64,000 nucleotides of DNA from assembly GCF_900116385.1 (NCBI RefSeq), contig NZ_FPCI01000002.1, forward strand, positions 434,001 to 498,000, read 5' to 3'. The notes below the pieces were generated by a model. The model worked only from the letters and a program-made list of their open reading frames with translations, had not been told where the DNA came from and searched no databases. This document shows, piece after piece, positions 49,323-58,739 of the stretch (its first letter is position 1; each line of letters begins with the position of its first letter). A program made the translations under genes and the position numbers. The DNA is from Pseudoxanthomonas sp. YR558 (GTDB lineage Bacteria > Pseudomonadota > Gammaproteobacteria > Xanthomonadales > Xanthomonadaceae).

Positions 49323-50219
49323 ATGAGCGACGGCATCGTTCCAACCTTGCAAGAACTGATCGCGCTGCGGGCCAGCGCGCAGCGACGGCCGCCCGCGCGG
49401 CGCGGGCGGCATTCCGTCACCGGGCCTTCGGCGTCGCCACTACGCGGGCGCGGGATGGAGTACGCCGAGTCCCGTGAATACGTGGCGGGCGACGATGTTC
49501 GCCACATCGACTGGCGGCTGACGGCGCGTAGCGGCCGCACCCACACCAAGCTCTTCCAGGCCGAACGCGAACGGCTGACGCTGATCGTCGCCGACACCTC
49601 CCCGTTGCTGTACTTCGGCACCCGTCTGCGCTTCAAGTCCGTGCAGGCGGCGCGCGCAGGCGCGGTCGCGGCGTGGCAGGCGGTGCGCGAGGGCGACCGC
49701 CTGGCGATCCTGCGCGGCAGCGCGACCGAAGCGCCGGTGCCTCCCGCCTCGGGCACGCGCGGTGCGTTGCGGGTGCTGGATGCATTGGTGCGTTGGTATG
49801 CGAAGCCACCGGCGGACGATGTCGGCCTGGCGTTCGCCCTCGATCATGCCGCGCGCCTGCTTCGCCCCGGCTCGCGCTTGCTGGTGCTGGCAGAGCCGCA
49901 TAGCGTGGCCGCCATTCCGGATACGCGCTGGACGGCGCTCGCGGCCCATCATGATGTCGTCGTGCTGTTGCTGACGGACCCGCTGGAAACCGATCCGCCC
50001 GCTCGGTCGCTCCCTTTCGCGGCCGGCGACCAACGCGTCGAGCTGGATCTCGCCAGCCCGGCGCAGCGCGATGCTTGGCGTAGCGAATTCCAGGCGCCCC
50101 TCGCGCGTGCATTGGACCGCTTGCCCGCGCGTGGCGTGCAGGTGCGCACGTTGTCGACCGATGCCGCCAGCGATGCCTGGCTGGTCGCGCTGGGCCGCGC
50201 GCAAACGCAGGTGGCCTGA
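49323..50219 (+). CDS. DUF58 protein of the Bat operon
   Basis: A 298-residue protein with the DUF58 signature RGRGMEYAESREYVAGDDVRHIDWRLTARSG split over about residues 41-72. The fold is VWA-like, but no full MIDAS is seen: the matching strand reads LIVADTSPLLYFG. No membrane helix is present. In Bat-type operons, DUF58 always follows moxR, and a role in complex assembly with the membrane VWA proteins is supposed. The gap to the next gene is two bases. Confidence 0.92.
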   Translation: MSDGIVPTLQELIALRASAQRRPPARRGRHSVTGPSASPLRGRGMEYAESREYVAGDDVRHIDWRLTARSGRTHTKLFQAERERLTLIVADTSPLLYFGTRLRFKSVQAARAGAVAAWQAVREGDRLAILRGSATEAPVPPASGTRGALRVLDALVRWYAKPPADDVGLAFALDHAARLLRPGSRLLVLAEPHSVAAIPDTRWTALAAHHDVVVLLLTDPLETDPPARSLPFAAGDQRVELDLASPAQRDAWRSEFQAPLARALDRLPARGVQVRTLSTDAASDAWLVALGRAQTQVA

Positions 50220-50221
50220 GC

Positions 50222-50674
50222 ATGGCGCCGGACACGCTGGTGTTGCGCGATGTGCATGTGCCACCGGCGCCCTCGTGGTGGCCACCGGCACCCGGGTGGT
50301 GGCTGGTGGCTGCACTCGTCTTGGCCGCCGTGCTGTGCTTCGTCGCGTGGCGCTGGCACCGGCATCGGCGTCGCCAACGGTGGCAGCGCTGGTTCGATGC
50401 GGTACCGCAGGGACGGACACCGGCCGAGCAGGTGGCTGCCGCATCGGAATTGCTGCGCCGTGCGGCGCGCCGCGTGTCGTCTTCCGCGGATCGACTCGAA
50501 GGCGAGGCTTGGCTGCAGTTCCTCGATGGCCGGCAGGGTCGTGCTTTCAGCGCAGGCCCGGGCAGATTGCTGCTCGATGGCGGCTATCGCCGCGATGTCG
50601 ATCCTGCCGAGTTGGCAGCGGCGCTGGCCGCGGCACGCACGCGTTTCCTCGAACTGATGGCGGCGAAGCGATGA
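50222..50674 (+). CDS. DUF4381 membrane protein
   Basis: A 150-residue protein with one membrane helix (about residues 30-48, WLVAALVLAAVLCFVAW) after a Pro/Trp-rich leader (PAPSWWPPAPGWW), then a basic linker RWHRHRRRQRW and a helical C-terminal domain. This pattern is DUF4381, found only in MoxR/VWA operons. It probably anchors or bridges the VWA subunits. It overlaps the following VWA gene by four bases (ATGA). Confidence 0.88.
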   Translation: MAPDTLVLRDVHVPPAPSWWPPAPGWWLVAALVLAAVLCFVAWRWHRHRRRQRWQRWFDAVPQGRTPAEQVAAASELLRRAARRVSSSADRLEGEAWLQFLDGRQGRAFSAGPGRLLLDGGYRRDVDPAELAAALAAARTRFLELMAAKR

Positions 50675-51693
50675 GCCTTTCGCTGCCGACATTGCAGCTG
50701 CTGCAGGACGGCTATGCCGGCTTCGCATGGCCTTGGGCGTGGTTGGTGTTTCCGTTGCCTTGGCTGGTGCGCTGGGCATTGCCCGCACGTCGCGCGCAGA
50801 TGGATGCCCTCAAGGTGCCCTATGGCAACGCCGTGCAGGCGATCGCCGCACAGGGTGGCCGGGGGCTGCAGGGTCGTGGTGCGGCGCTGGCGTGGCTGGT
50901 GTGGTTCCTGCTGTGTGCTGCGGTCGCGCGACCCCAACAATTCGGCGACGCCGTGACGCCGCCGGTGAGCGGGCGCGACCTGATGCTGGCCGTCGATCTC
51001 TCGGGCAGCATGACCGAGCCCGACATGGAGCTCGGCGGTGCTGTCGTCGATCGGCTTACCGCAGCGAAGGCCGTGCTCGCTGATTTCCTGGATCGCCGTG
51101 ATGGCGATCGCGTGGGATTGCTGGTGTTCGGCCAACGCGCCTACGCGATGACACCGCTGACCCGCGATCTGCAGACCGTGCGCGAACAACTGCGCGATGC
51201 CGTGGCCGGGCTCGCTGGCCGCGAAACCGCGATCGGCGATGCCATCGCGCTGGCGGTGCGTCGACTGCGCACGCAGCAGGAAGGCCAGCGCGTGCTGATC
51301 CTGCTGACCGATGGTGTGAACTCCGCCGGCGTGCTGACGCCACAAAAGGCGGCGGAACTGGCGAAGGAGGAGCGCGTGCGCATCCACACCATCGCCTTCG
51401 GCAGCGATGGCGGAATGAGCTTGTTCGGCATTCCGTTGCCGATGCCGGCCAGTTCGCCGGAAGATATCGACGAGGCGACCCTCCGTGATGTCGCCGCGCA
51501 AACCGGGGGCCGTTTCTACCGCGCGCGCGATACCGGCGAACTTGCCGGCATTTACGCCGAGTTGGACCGCCTGGAGCCGGTGCAGCAGGCGGGCAAGGCC
51601 GTGCGTCCGCGCATCGAGCGTTATGCGTGGCCGTTGGCCGCCGCGCTGGGCTTCGCGCTACTGGCGTTCGCGTGGCCGCGGAGGCGCGTATGA
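50671..51693 (+). CDS. BatA-like VWA membrane protein
   Basis: A 340-residue protein: two N-terminal membrane helices (about residues 20-38 and 70-86), a periplasmic VWA domain (about 100-290) and a C-terminal membrane helix (about 316-334). The MIDAS is intact: AVDLSGSM (Asp109, Ser111, Ser113), followed by the threonine site near TPLTRDL and LLTDGVNS. Such proteins bind a divalent metal and partners. ATG at 50671 overlaps the DUF4381 stop; the longer upstream frame is antiparallel noise. Confidence 0.93.
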   Translation: MSLSLPTLQLLQDGYAGFAWPWAWLVFPLPWLVRWALPARRAQMDALKVPYGNAVQAIAAQGGRGLQGRGAALAWLVWFLLCAAVARPQQFGDAVTPPVSGRDLMLAVDLSGSMTEPDMELGGAVVDRLTAAKAVLADFLDRRDGDRVGLLVFGQRAYAMTPLTRDLQTVREQLRDAVAGLAGRETAIGDAIALAVRRLRTQQEGQRVLILLTDGVNSAGVLTPQKAAELAKEERVRIHTIAFGSDGGMSLFGIPLPMPASSPEDIDEATLRDVAAQTGGRFYRARDTGELAGIYAELDRLEPVQQAGKAVRPRIERYAWPLAAALGFALLAFAWPRRRV

Positions 51694-53450
51694 GCGCTTT
51701 CTGGCATGCGCTGCATTTCCTGCGCCCGCATTGGCTGTGGGCCTTGCTCGCGCTGCCGCTGCTGGCGTGGTGGTGGCGCGCGCAACGACATCGCCTGAAT
51801 GCCTGGCAGGGCCATGTCGATCCGCACCTGCTGCGACACTTGCTCGTGCGGGGTGGGCGAAGCGCACGCACCGGCATGATCGCTGCCGCGCTGGCCTATG
51901 CATTGGCCGTGCTGACACTGGCGGGGCCGAGCTGGCGACAGGGCGAACAGCCCTTGTGGCAAGCCCAGCGCCCACTGGTGCTGGTGCTGGACCTGTCCAG
52001 CCGGATCACTACGCCGGACCTGCCGCCGTCGCGCCTGTTGCAGGTGCGGGCCAAGCTCGCGCGCTTACTCGATGCGCGCGCGGGTAGCCCCGTGGCGCTG
52101 GTGGTGTATGCGGACGATGCGTTCACGGTCGCCCCGATGACCGACGACGCGGCCAATATCCGCCTGTATCTCGACGAGCTTTCGCCCGAGATCATGCCGG
52201 TGGACGGCCAGCGCGCCGATCGCGGCATCGCTTGGGCAACGCGCCTGCTGTCGCAAGCGGATTTCCACAACGGCGACATCCTCGTGCTGACCGACCGCGC
52301 GGGCGGTGAGGCCTCCACGGCGGCTTCCGCGGCGCGCGGGAAGGGATACACCGTGTCCGTACTCGGGCTGGGCACGCCGGCCGGCGCCGCCTATCGCGGG
52401 ACCGATGGCACGATCGGCCATGCGGCGCTGGATGCGGGTTCCCTGCGTGCGCTGGCCGCTGCAGGGGGAGGGCGGTACGAACCGGCCTCGACCGACGACG
52501 GGGACTTCGCCGCGCTCGGTATCGCGGCGCCGGCACTGGACGCCGTGGGCGTGTCCACCGCGCCTGGCGGCGGCAAGGCGTGGCGCGACGAGGGCTACTG
52601 GCTGTTGATCCCGTTGATGGCGCTCGCGCTGTTGTGGTTCCGTCGTGGTGCGGTACTCGTGCTGGTGGGCGCGCTGTGGCTGCCGATGGCATCGCCTGCG
52701 CGTGCTGCCGGGGTCGATTGGTGGCAGCGCAGCGACCAGGCCACGCATGCGCAGTTGCAGCGAGGCGCTGACGCATACCGTCAAGGCGACTACGCTTCTG
52801 CGGAGCAGTCCTTCAACGGCATCGATACGGCCGAGGGTCAGTACAACCTGGGCAATGCGCTGGCGAAGCAGCAGCGTTACGACGATGCCGTGGCGGCTTA
52901 CGACCGCGCACTGCGATTGCAGCCTGGCATGGCCGATGCGGTCGCCAATCGCAGTGCGGTCGACGCCGCGCGCAAACGGCCGCCTTCACCGGGAGACGGG
53001 CAGGGCAAGCCTGGGCAGCAGGGCAGTGGCGACCAGGCCTCCTCGGGCGCTAAGGGCGATGCATCGGACGGAAAGCAGGCAGGTCAGCGACAGAAGCCGT
53101 CGCCGCAAGACGCATCGACATCGCCCTCGGGCAAGCCCGGCCAGGCGCAGGCGGGCAAGGGCACGCCGCCGCAACGTACGCCGCCCAAGCCGTCGCCCGA
53201 TCCCGCAGCACAGGCCGCCGCCGATGCGGCGCAACGCGAACGCATGCGCGCGGCGATGGGCGAGCGGGACGGACAGCGCGCTGAAAAGCCGTCGCAGAAT
53301 GCGCCTGCCGTGCAGACCGAAACCGCGGAGCAGCGCGAGCGCAGGCAAGCGGTCGATGCATGGCTGAAGCGCGTGCCGGACGAGCCCGGTTCGCTGCTCA
53401 AGGCGAAGTTCCGGCTCGAACACGATCGCCGGCAGAAGGAAGGGCAATGA
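51690..53450 (+). CDS. BatB-BatC fusion: VWA domain plus TPR tail
   Basis: A 586-residue protein joining the parts usually called BatB and BatC: two N-terminal membrane helices (about 14-30 and 62-80), a VWA domain (about 93-290), a third and fourth helix (about 306-345), a TPR pair (about 355-425, DAYRQGDYASAEQSFNGID and YNLGNALAKQQRYDDAVAAYDRAL), and a low-complexity Pro/Lys/Gln tail. The MIDAS is degenerate: DLSSR (Asp101, Ser103, Arg105) where DxSxS is expected. Its start overlaps the previous stop and its stop overlaps the next start, each by four bases. Confidence 0.93.
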   Translation: MSAFWHALHFLRPHWLWALLALPLLAWWWRAQRHRLNAWQGHVDPHLLRHLLVRGGRSARTGMIAAALAYALAVLTLAGPSWRQGEQPLWQAQRPLVLVLDLSSRITTPDLPPSRLLQVRAKLARLLDARAGSPVALVVYADDAFTVAPMTDDAANIRLYLDELSPEIMPVDGQRADRGIAWATRLLSQADFHNGDILVLTDRAGGEASTAASAARGKGYTVSVLGLGTPAGAAYRGTDGTIGHAALDAGSLRALAAAGGGRYEPASTDDGDFAALGIAAPALDAVGVSTAPGGGKAWRDEGYWLLIPLMALALLWFRRGAVLVLVGALWLPMASPARAAGVDWWQRSDQATHAQLQRGADAYRQGDYASAEQSFNGIDTAEGQYNLGNALAKQQRYDDAVAAYDRALRLQPGMADAVANRSAVDAARKRPPSPGDGQGKPGQQGSGDQASSGAKGDASDGKQAGQRQKPSPQDASTSPSGKPGQAQAGKGTPPQRTPPKPSPDPAAQAAADAAQRERMRAAMGERDGQRAEKPSQNAPAVQTETAEQRERRQAVDAWLKRVPDEPGSLLKAKFRLEHDRRQKEGQ

Positions 53451-55126
53451 AGTACCGCATCTGGATCCTGCTGGCCGTGCTGATGGTGTGGCCGACCTCG
53501 CTGCTCGCGGCGACACGCGCGTGGCTGGAGCAGCCGCAGGTCGTGCTCGGCCAGGCGGTCACGCTCAACGTGGAGACCGATGCGGTGTCCGCCACCCCGG
53601 ATCTCACGCCGCTCATGCGCGATTTCGAAGTGGAAGGCCAATCCGACAGTCGGAGCGTACGGCTGGTGAACGGACGCATGAGCACCAGCACGACGTTTTC
53701 GCTGACGTTGCGGCCGCGACGCGCCGGCACGCTGGCCATCCCCGCGCTGCAGGTGGGCAACGAGCGCACGGCGCCGCTGACGTTGGAGGTCGGCGCTACG
53801 GCGACGGCGCGCGCGGCGTCCAACGGCCTGGTGTTCGTCGAAACCGAAGTGGACGATCCCAGCCCCTACGTGCAGCAATCGGTCGGCGTGACGGTGCGGC
53901 TGTACTACGCCACGCCGCTGGTGTCGGGACAACTCGATCTCGATCCGCCCGACGGCGCGCTGCTGCAGCGCGTCGGCGACATCGTGCAGTCCAGCCGCGA
54001 GATCGACGGGCGACGCTACAGCACCGCCGAGCGTCGCTTCCTGCTGGTGCCCGAGCGCAGCGGCGCGCTGACGCTGCCGGGTGCGCGCTTCGAAGGGCGT
54101 GGTGCCGGCGGCTGGATGGACGACCTGTTGGGCGGCAACAGCCGCGAGGTCAACATCACCGGCGCACCGCGCGCGCTGCAGGTGCGCGCGCAACCGGCCG
54201 GTGCGCCGCAGCCCTGGCTGCCGGTGCGCGACCTGCGCCTGCGTTACACCGCAGTGCCGCAGCAGTTGCGCACGGGCGAAGCGGGCACGTTCACCATCGA
54301 GACGACGGTCATCGGGGCCACGCAGGCGCAGTTGCCGGAGGTTCCCGCGCCGTCGGTTCCCGGCGCGCAGGTCTTCGCCGAGCCGCCGCAGTTCGACGAA
54401 CGTTTCGTGGGCGGTACGCCGCAAGTGACGCTGACGCGCCGCTATTCGATCGTGCCCTCGCAGGCGGGCACGCTGGTGATCCCGGGCTCGGCGATGGCGT
54501 GGTGGGACGTGCGCGCGGGCGCGGCGCGGCGCGCGACGCTGCCCGACCTGACCCTGCCCGTCGTGGTCGGAAGCGGTGCGCCTTCATCCGCCTCGGCCAC
54601 GAGCGCGTCGCGCGGTGCGGCCACGACGACCACCGGTGCTGGCGACGACATCCTGCTGGAGGGCGAACGCCGCGTTCCGCCCCACCTGTGGCCCTGGTTG
54701 GCCGCCGGGTTCGCCGTGTTGTGGCTGGTCACGTTGGTGTGGGCGCTGACGCGGCGCGCCGCTGCTTCGTCGGGCCAACGCACGCGTGTACGTGCCGAAG
54801 CCGGGGCACCGGACACCACGGTACCGGCCACGCACACCGCGGCCGACCTCAAGCGTGCGCTGGATGCAGGCGAGCTCGACGACATCGAGGACGTGCTGCG
54901 TGGCATGGCGCGCCCGGCCGCCGTCGATCTCGACGATCTGCATCGCCGGCTCGCTTCGTCTTCACAGCGCACGGCGGTGGATCTGCTGCGCCGCGCCCGT
55001 TGGGCTGGCGGCGATGCGGGCCAGGCAAGGGCGGCGTTGCGCGAAGCCTTCCGCGGCGGTCCCGACTGGAAGACGGCGGGTCCACTCGCCGTGGACGAAC
55101 CCCTGCCGCCGCTCTATCCGCGATGA
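53447..55126 (+). CDS. BatD-like protein
   Basis: A 559-residue exported membrane protein. A signal peptide (residues 1-21) leads to a long beta-sandwich periplasmic part (about 25-400), starting ATRAWLEQPQVVLGQAVTLNVETD with the GExxxL-like strands of the BatD family, then one membrane helix (about 425-445, WLAAGFAVLWLVTLVWAL) and a cytoplasmic helical tail. BatD belongs to aerotolerance (Bat) operons. It is last of the six-gene run; dctA-like follows after 141 bases with its own -10-like TAAGCT at 55234-55239. Confidence 0.9.
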   Translation: MKYRIWILLAVLMVWPTSLLAATRAWLEQPQVVLGQAVTLNVETDAVSATPDLTPLMRDFEVEGQSDSRSVRLVNGRMSTSTTFSLTLRPRRAGTLAIPALQVGNERTAPLTLEVGATATARAASNGLVFVETEVDDPSPYVQQSVGVTVRLYYATPLVSGQLDLDPPDGALLQRVGDIVQSSREIDGRRYSTAERRFLLVPERSGALTLPGARFEGRGAGGWMDDLLGGNSREVNITGAPRALQVRAQPAGAPQPWLPVRDLRLRYTAVPQQLRTGEAGTFTIETTVIGATQAQLPEVPAPSVPGAQVFAEPPQFDERFVGGTPQVTLTRRYSIVPSQAGTLVIPGSAMAWWDVRAGAARRATLPDLTLPVVVGSGAPSSASATSASRGAATTTTGAGDDILLEGERRVPPHLWPWLAAGFAVLWLVTLVWALTRRAAASSGQRTRVRAEAGAPDTTVPATHTAADLKRALDAGELDDIEDVLRGMARPAAVDLDDLHRRLASSSQRTAVDLLRRARWAGGDAGQARAALREAFRGGPDWKTAGPLAVDEPLPPLYPR

Positions 55127-55267
55127 GGGAAAGCGGACGCACGCTCGTCCTCTCCTTGGCGATGGCAGAGATGCCGTCCCCACCTGTCCGGTTCGACCCG
55201 TCGTGTATCGACGGAGCGCGCTGCCGGGTTTGCTAAGCTCCCGACTTTGCCTTCGCAGGACTCGCCG

Positions 55268-56581
55268 ATGACCGACGCCAAGCCCGCCACCCGCGCCAAG
55301 CTGCCGTTGCACTGGAAGATGGCCATCGGTTTCGGTGTCGGCCTGCTGGTCGGACTCATCGTGCACGCGACGGGACAGGGCGATGCCGGCTGGGTGCAGG
55401 ACGTCACGAAGTACGTCACCACGCCGTTCAGCAAGATCTTCCTCAACCTGATCTTCATGCTGATCGTGCCGCTGTTGTTCTCCGCGCTGGTCTGCGGCAT
55501 CGCCGAGATGGGCGACATCCGCGCGCTGGGGCGGATCGGCTGGAAGACACTGGCCTACACGGTGCTGCTATCCGCGATCGCCGTGCTGCTGGGCTTGGTG
55601 CTGGTCAACCTGCTGAAGCCGGGCGTGGGCGTAGATCCTGCGCTGGCGCAGCAGCTGATCGCCGAGAACGCCGAGCGCACGAAGGAAATCGTCGCCAGCG
55701 TCGGCAGTCAGCCGACCGGCATGGACATGCTGCTGTCGATCGTGCCCGACAACGTGATCGGCGCGGCGTCGAGCAACGCGGCGATCCTGTCGCTGATGTT
55801 CTTCGCGGTGATGTTCGGCATCGGCCTGGTGCTGACGCCGTCGGAGAACACCGGCATCCTCAAGCGCGGCATCGAGGGCGTGTTCGAGATCTCGATGACG
55901 CTGATCGGCCTGGTGATCCGGCTGGCCCCGTACGCGGTGGCCTGCTTCATGTTCAACCTGGCCGCGATCTTCGGCTTCGATCTGTTGGTACGACTGGGTG
56001 CCTATGTGGGCGTAGTCGTGCTGGCGTTGGGCCTGCACCTGCTGGTCAGCTACTCCGTCGCGCTGAAACTCGCCGGCTATTCGCCGCTGACGTTCTTCCG
56101 CGGCGCGCAGGAAGCGATGGTGATGGCGTTCTCCACCGCGTCGAGCAACGCGACCCTGCCCACCGCGCTGCGCGTGGCCGACGAGAAGCTGGGCCTGCCG
56201 CGCACGGTGTCGCGCTTCGTGCTGACCGTGGGCGCCACCGCCAACCAGAACGGCACCGCGTTGTTCGAGGGCGTGACGGTGATCTTCCTGGCCCAGTTCT
56301 TCGGCGTGGACCTGTCGCTGGGCCAGCAGTTCATGGTGATGCTGGTGTGCATCCTGGGCGGCATCGGCACGGCCGGCGTGCCGTCCGGTTCGCTGCCGGT
56401 GGTGGCGCTGATCTGCGCCATGGTGGGCGTGAACCCCATCGGCATCGGCCTGATCCTGGGCGTGAACCACTTCCTCGACATGTGCCGCACCACGCTGAAC
56501 GTCACCGGCGACCTGACCCTGGCGTCGCTGGTGGCCAAGGGCGAACGCACTGACGTGAAACTGCCGGGCCAGCCGGGCTAA
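55268..56581 (+). CDS. Dicarboxylate/amino acid:cation symporter (DAACS family)
   Basis: A 437-residue transporter with eight membrane helices and the two re-entrant loops of the family. Signature segments are SSNAAILSLMFFAVMFGIGL, AFSTASSNATLPTALRV (serine-rich loop HP1), GATANQNGTALFEGVTVIFLAQ (NMDGT-like motif on TM7, here NQNGT) and GGIGTAGVPSGSLPVV (HP2). It takes up C4-dicarboxylates, glutamate or aspartate with protons or sodium; the NQNGT variant and a missing DctA-type C-terminus keep the exact substrate open. It starts at the ATG at 55268. Confidence 0.93.
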   Translation: MTDAKPATRAKLPLHWKMAIGFGVGLLVGLIVHATGQGDAGWVQDVTKYVTTPFSKIFLNLIFMLIVPLLFSALVCGIAEMGDIRALGRIGWKTLAYTVLLSAIAVLLGLVLVNLLKPGVGVDPALAQQLIAENAERTKEIVASVGSQPTGMDMLLSIVPDNVIGAASSNAAILSLMFFAVMFGIGLVLTPSENTGILKRGIEGVFEISMTLIGLVIRLAPYAVACFMFNLAAIFGFDLLVRLGAYVGVVVLALGLHLLVSYSVALKLAGYSPLTFFRGAQEAMVMAFSTASSNATLPTALRVADEKLGLPRTVSRFVLTVGATANQNGTALFEGVTVIFLAQFFGVDLSLGQQFMVMLVCILGGIGTAGVPSGSLPVVALICAMVGVNPIGIGLILGVNHFLDMCRTTLNVTGDLTLASLVAKGERTDVKLPGQPG

Positions 56582-56680
56582 CACCCCGGAAAGCACGCTG
56601 CAACCGCGACAGGGCGGGCAGGGGGTGGGACAATGGGCGGCCCGCAGCCCGCCGGGCGCCGCCCCCTGTTCCGAATCCCC

Positions 56681-58678
56681 ATGACGACGCCCACCCGCCG
56701 CCAGCTCGCCAACGCCATCCGTTTCCTCGCCGCCGACGCGGTGCAGGCCGCCAACTCCGGCCATCCCGGCATGCCCATGGGCATGGCCGACATCGCCGAA
56801 GTGCTGTGGAACGACTACTACCGCCACAGCCCGTCGAACCCGCACTGGTTCAACCGCGACCGCTTCATCCTGTCCAACGGCCACGGTTCGATGCTGCAGT
56901 ACGCGCTGCTGCACCTGGCCGGCTACGACCTGCCGCTGCAGGAACTGAAGCAGTTCCGCCAGCTGCACAGCAAGACCGCCGGCCACCCCGAGCGCCACGA
57001 GACTCCGGGCGTGGAAACCACCACCGGCCCGCTCGGGCAGGGCTTCGCCAACGCGGTCGGCTTCGCGCTGGCCGAGAAGCTGCTGGCGCAGCGTTTCAAT
57101 CGCGAAGGCCACGACCTCATCGATCACCGCACCTTCGTGTTCATGGGCGACGGCTGCCTGATGGAAGGCGTGTCGCATGAGGCCGCCTCGCTCGCCGGCA
57201 CCTGGGGCCTGGGCAAGCTGGTCTGCTTCTGGGACGACAACAAGATTTCCATCGACGGCAACACCGATGGCTGGTTCACCGACGACACGCCGGCCCGCTT
57301 CGAAGCCTATGGCTGGCAGGTCGTGCGCAACGTCAACGGCCACGACCCGGTCGAGATCAAGACCGCGATCGATACCGCGCTGAAGGCCACCGACAAGCCC
57401 ACGCTGATCTGCTGCCGCACCACGATCGGTTTCGGTTCGCCGAACAAGGCCGGCAAGGAATCCAGCCACGGCGCACCGCTGGGCAAGGACGAGCTGGAGG
57501 CCACGCGCGCCGCACTGGAATGGCCGTACGGTCCGTTCGAAGTGCCGGCCGACATCTACGCCGGCTGGAACAAGGTCGAGGCCGGCAAGGCGCTGGAAGC
57601 CGAATGGAACGCACTGCTCGCTGCCTACACCGCGCAGTACCCGGAGCAGGCGGCCGAACTGGAGCGTCGTGCCTCGGGCGAGCTGCCCGCCGACTTCGTC
57701 GCCCAGGCCGATGCCTACATCGCCAAGGTGCAGGCCGAAGGCCCGGTGATCGCCTCGCGCAAGGCCTCGCAGAACGCCATCGAAGCGTTCGCGCCGCTGC
57801 TGCCTGAGCTGGTCGGCGGCTCGGCCGACCTGGCGCACTCCAACCTCACGCTGTGGAAGGCCAGCAAGTCGGTGTCCACCACCGATCCGAACGCCAACTA
57901 CGTGTACTACGGCGTGCGCGAGTTCGGTATGACCGCGATCGCGAACGGCCTGGCGCTGCACGGCGGCTTCGTGCCGTTCGACGCCACCTTCCTGGTGTTC
58001 AGCGACTACGCGCGCAACGGCGTGCGGATGAGCGCGCTGATCCCGGCGCACGCCATCCACGTGTACACGCACGACTCCATCGGCTTGGGCGAAGACGGTC
58101 CCACCCACCAGCCGGTCGAACACCTGGCCTCGCTGCGCTACATCCCGAACAACGACGTGTGGCGTCCGTGCGACGCGGTGGAATCGGCGGTGGCGTGGAA
58201 GCAGGCCATCGTCCGTCAGGACGGCCCGAGCTGCCTGGTGTTCTCGCGCCAGAACCTGCCGCACCAGCCGCGCACCGAGGCGCAGGTGGGCGATATCGCA
58301 CGCGGCGGCTACGTGCTGGCCGATGCCGAGGGCACGCCCGACGTCATCCTGATCGCCACCGGTTCGGAAGTTGGCCTGGCCACGCAGGCGAAGGCCACGC
58401 TGGACGCGCAGGGCATCAAGACGCGCGTGGTGTCGATGCCGTCGACCGACGTGTTCGATCGCCAGGACGCGGCTTACCGCGAGGCCGTGCTGCCCAAGGC
58501 CGTGCGCAAGCGCGTGGCGGTGGAAGCGGCGATCGCCGATTTCTGGGGCAAGTACGTGGGCCTGGACGGTGCGGTGATCGGCATGACCACGTTCGGGGCC
58601 TCCGCGCCGGCCGACGCGCTGTACAAGCACTTCGGCATCACCGCCGAGGCGGTGGTCGAGGCTGCGACGTCGCTCTGA
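56681..58678 (+). CDS. tkt: Transketolase
   Basis: A 665-residue thiamine diphosphate enzyme of the non-oxidative pentose phosphate pathway and sugar interconversion. It begins [27 protein letters not shown] is near residue 27, ThDP/Mg binding [18 protein letters not shown] near 152 and GPLGQG near 113, the pyrimidine domain holds [17 protein letters not shown] near 430 and the histidine-bearing [19 protein letters not shown] near 465. A -10-like GACAAT lies at 56629-56634. ATG at 56681 gives the usual length. Confidence 0.97.
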   Translation: MTTPTRRQLANAIRFLAADAVQAANSGHPGMPMGMADIAEVLWNDYYRHSPSNPHWFNRDRFILSNGHGSMLQYALLHLAGYDLPLQELKQFRQLHSKTAGHPERHETPGVETTTGPLGQGFANAVGFALAEKLLAQRFNREGHDLIDHRTFVFMGDGCLMEGVSHEAASLAGTWGLGKLVCFWDDNKISIDGNTDGWFTDDTPARFEAYGWQVVRNVNGHDPVEIKTAIDTALKATDKPTLICCRTTIGFGSPNKAGKESSHGAPLGKDELEATRAALEWPYGPFEVPADIYAGWNKVEAGKALEAEWNALLAAYTAQYPEQAAELERRASGELPADFVAQADAYIAKVQAEGPVIASRKASQNAIEAFAPLLPELVGGSADLAHSNLTLWKASKSVSTTDPNANYVYYGVREFGMTAIANGLALHGGFVPFDATFLVFSDYARNGVRMSALIPAHAIHVYTHDSIGLGEDGPTHQPVEHLASLRYIPNNDVWRPCDAVESAVAWKQAIVRQDGPSCLVFSRQNLPHQPRTEAQVGDIARGGYVLADAEGTPDVILIATGSEVGLATQAKATLDAQGIKTRVVSMPSTDVFDRQDAAYREAVLPKAVRKRVAVEAAIADFWGKYVGLDGAVIGMTTFGASAPADALYKHFGITAEAVVEAATSL

Positions 58679-58706
58679 GCAGGGCGCATCGCAGGAACGA
58701 GAAGAA

Positions 58707-58730
58707 GCCGGGCATCGCCCGGCTTTTTCT
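58707..58730 (+). terminator. Intrinsic terminator after tkt
   Basis: GCCGGGC (58707-58713) and GCCCGGC (58717-58723) enclose ATC and run into TTTTTCTT. The convergent gene ends ten bases further on; the hairpin could also stop its transcripts weakly. Confidence 0.9.
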
Positions 58731-58739
58731 TGCCCGCGA

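Noticed and set aside
55568..58630. A 1020-residue open frame on the minus strand
   Set aside because: It covers the symporter and transketolase genes; composition is His/Gln/Arg/Val-rich as expected for an antisense shadow.
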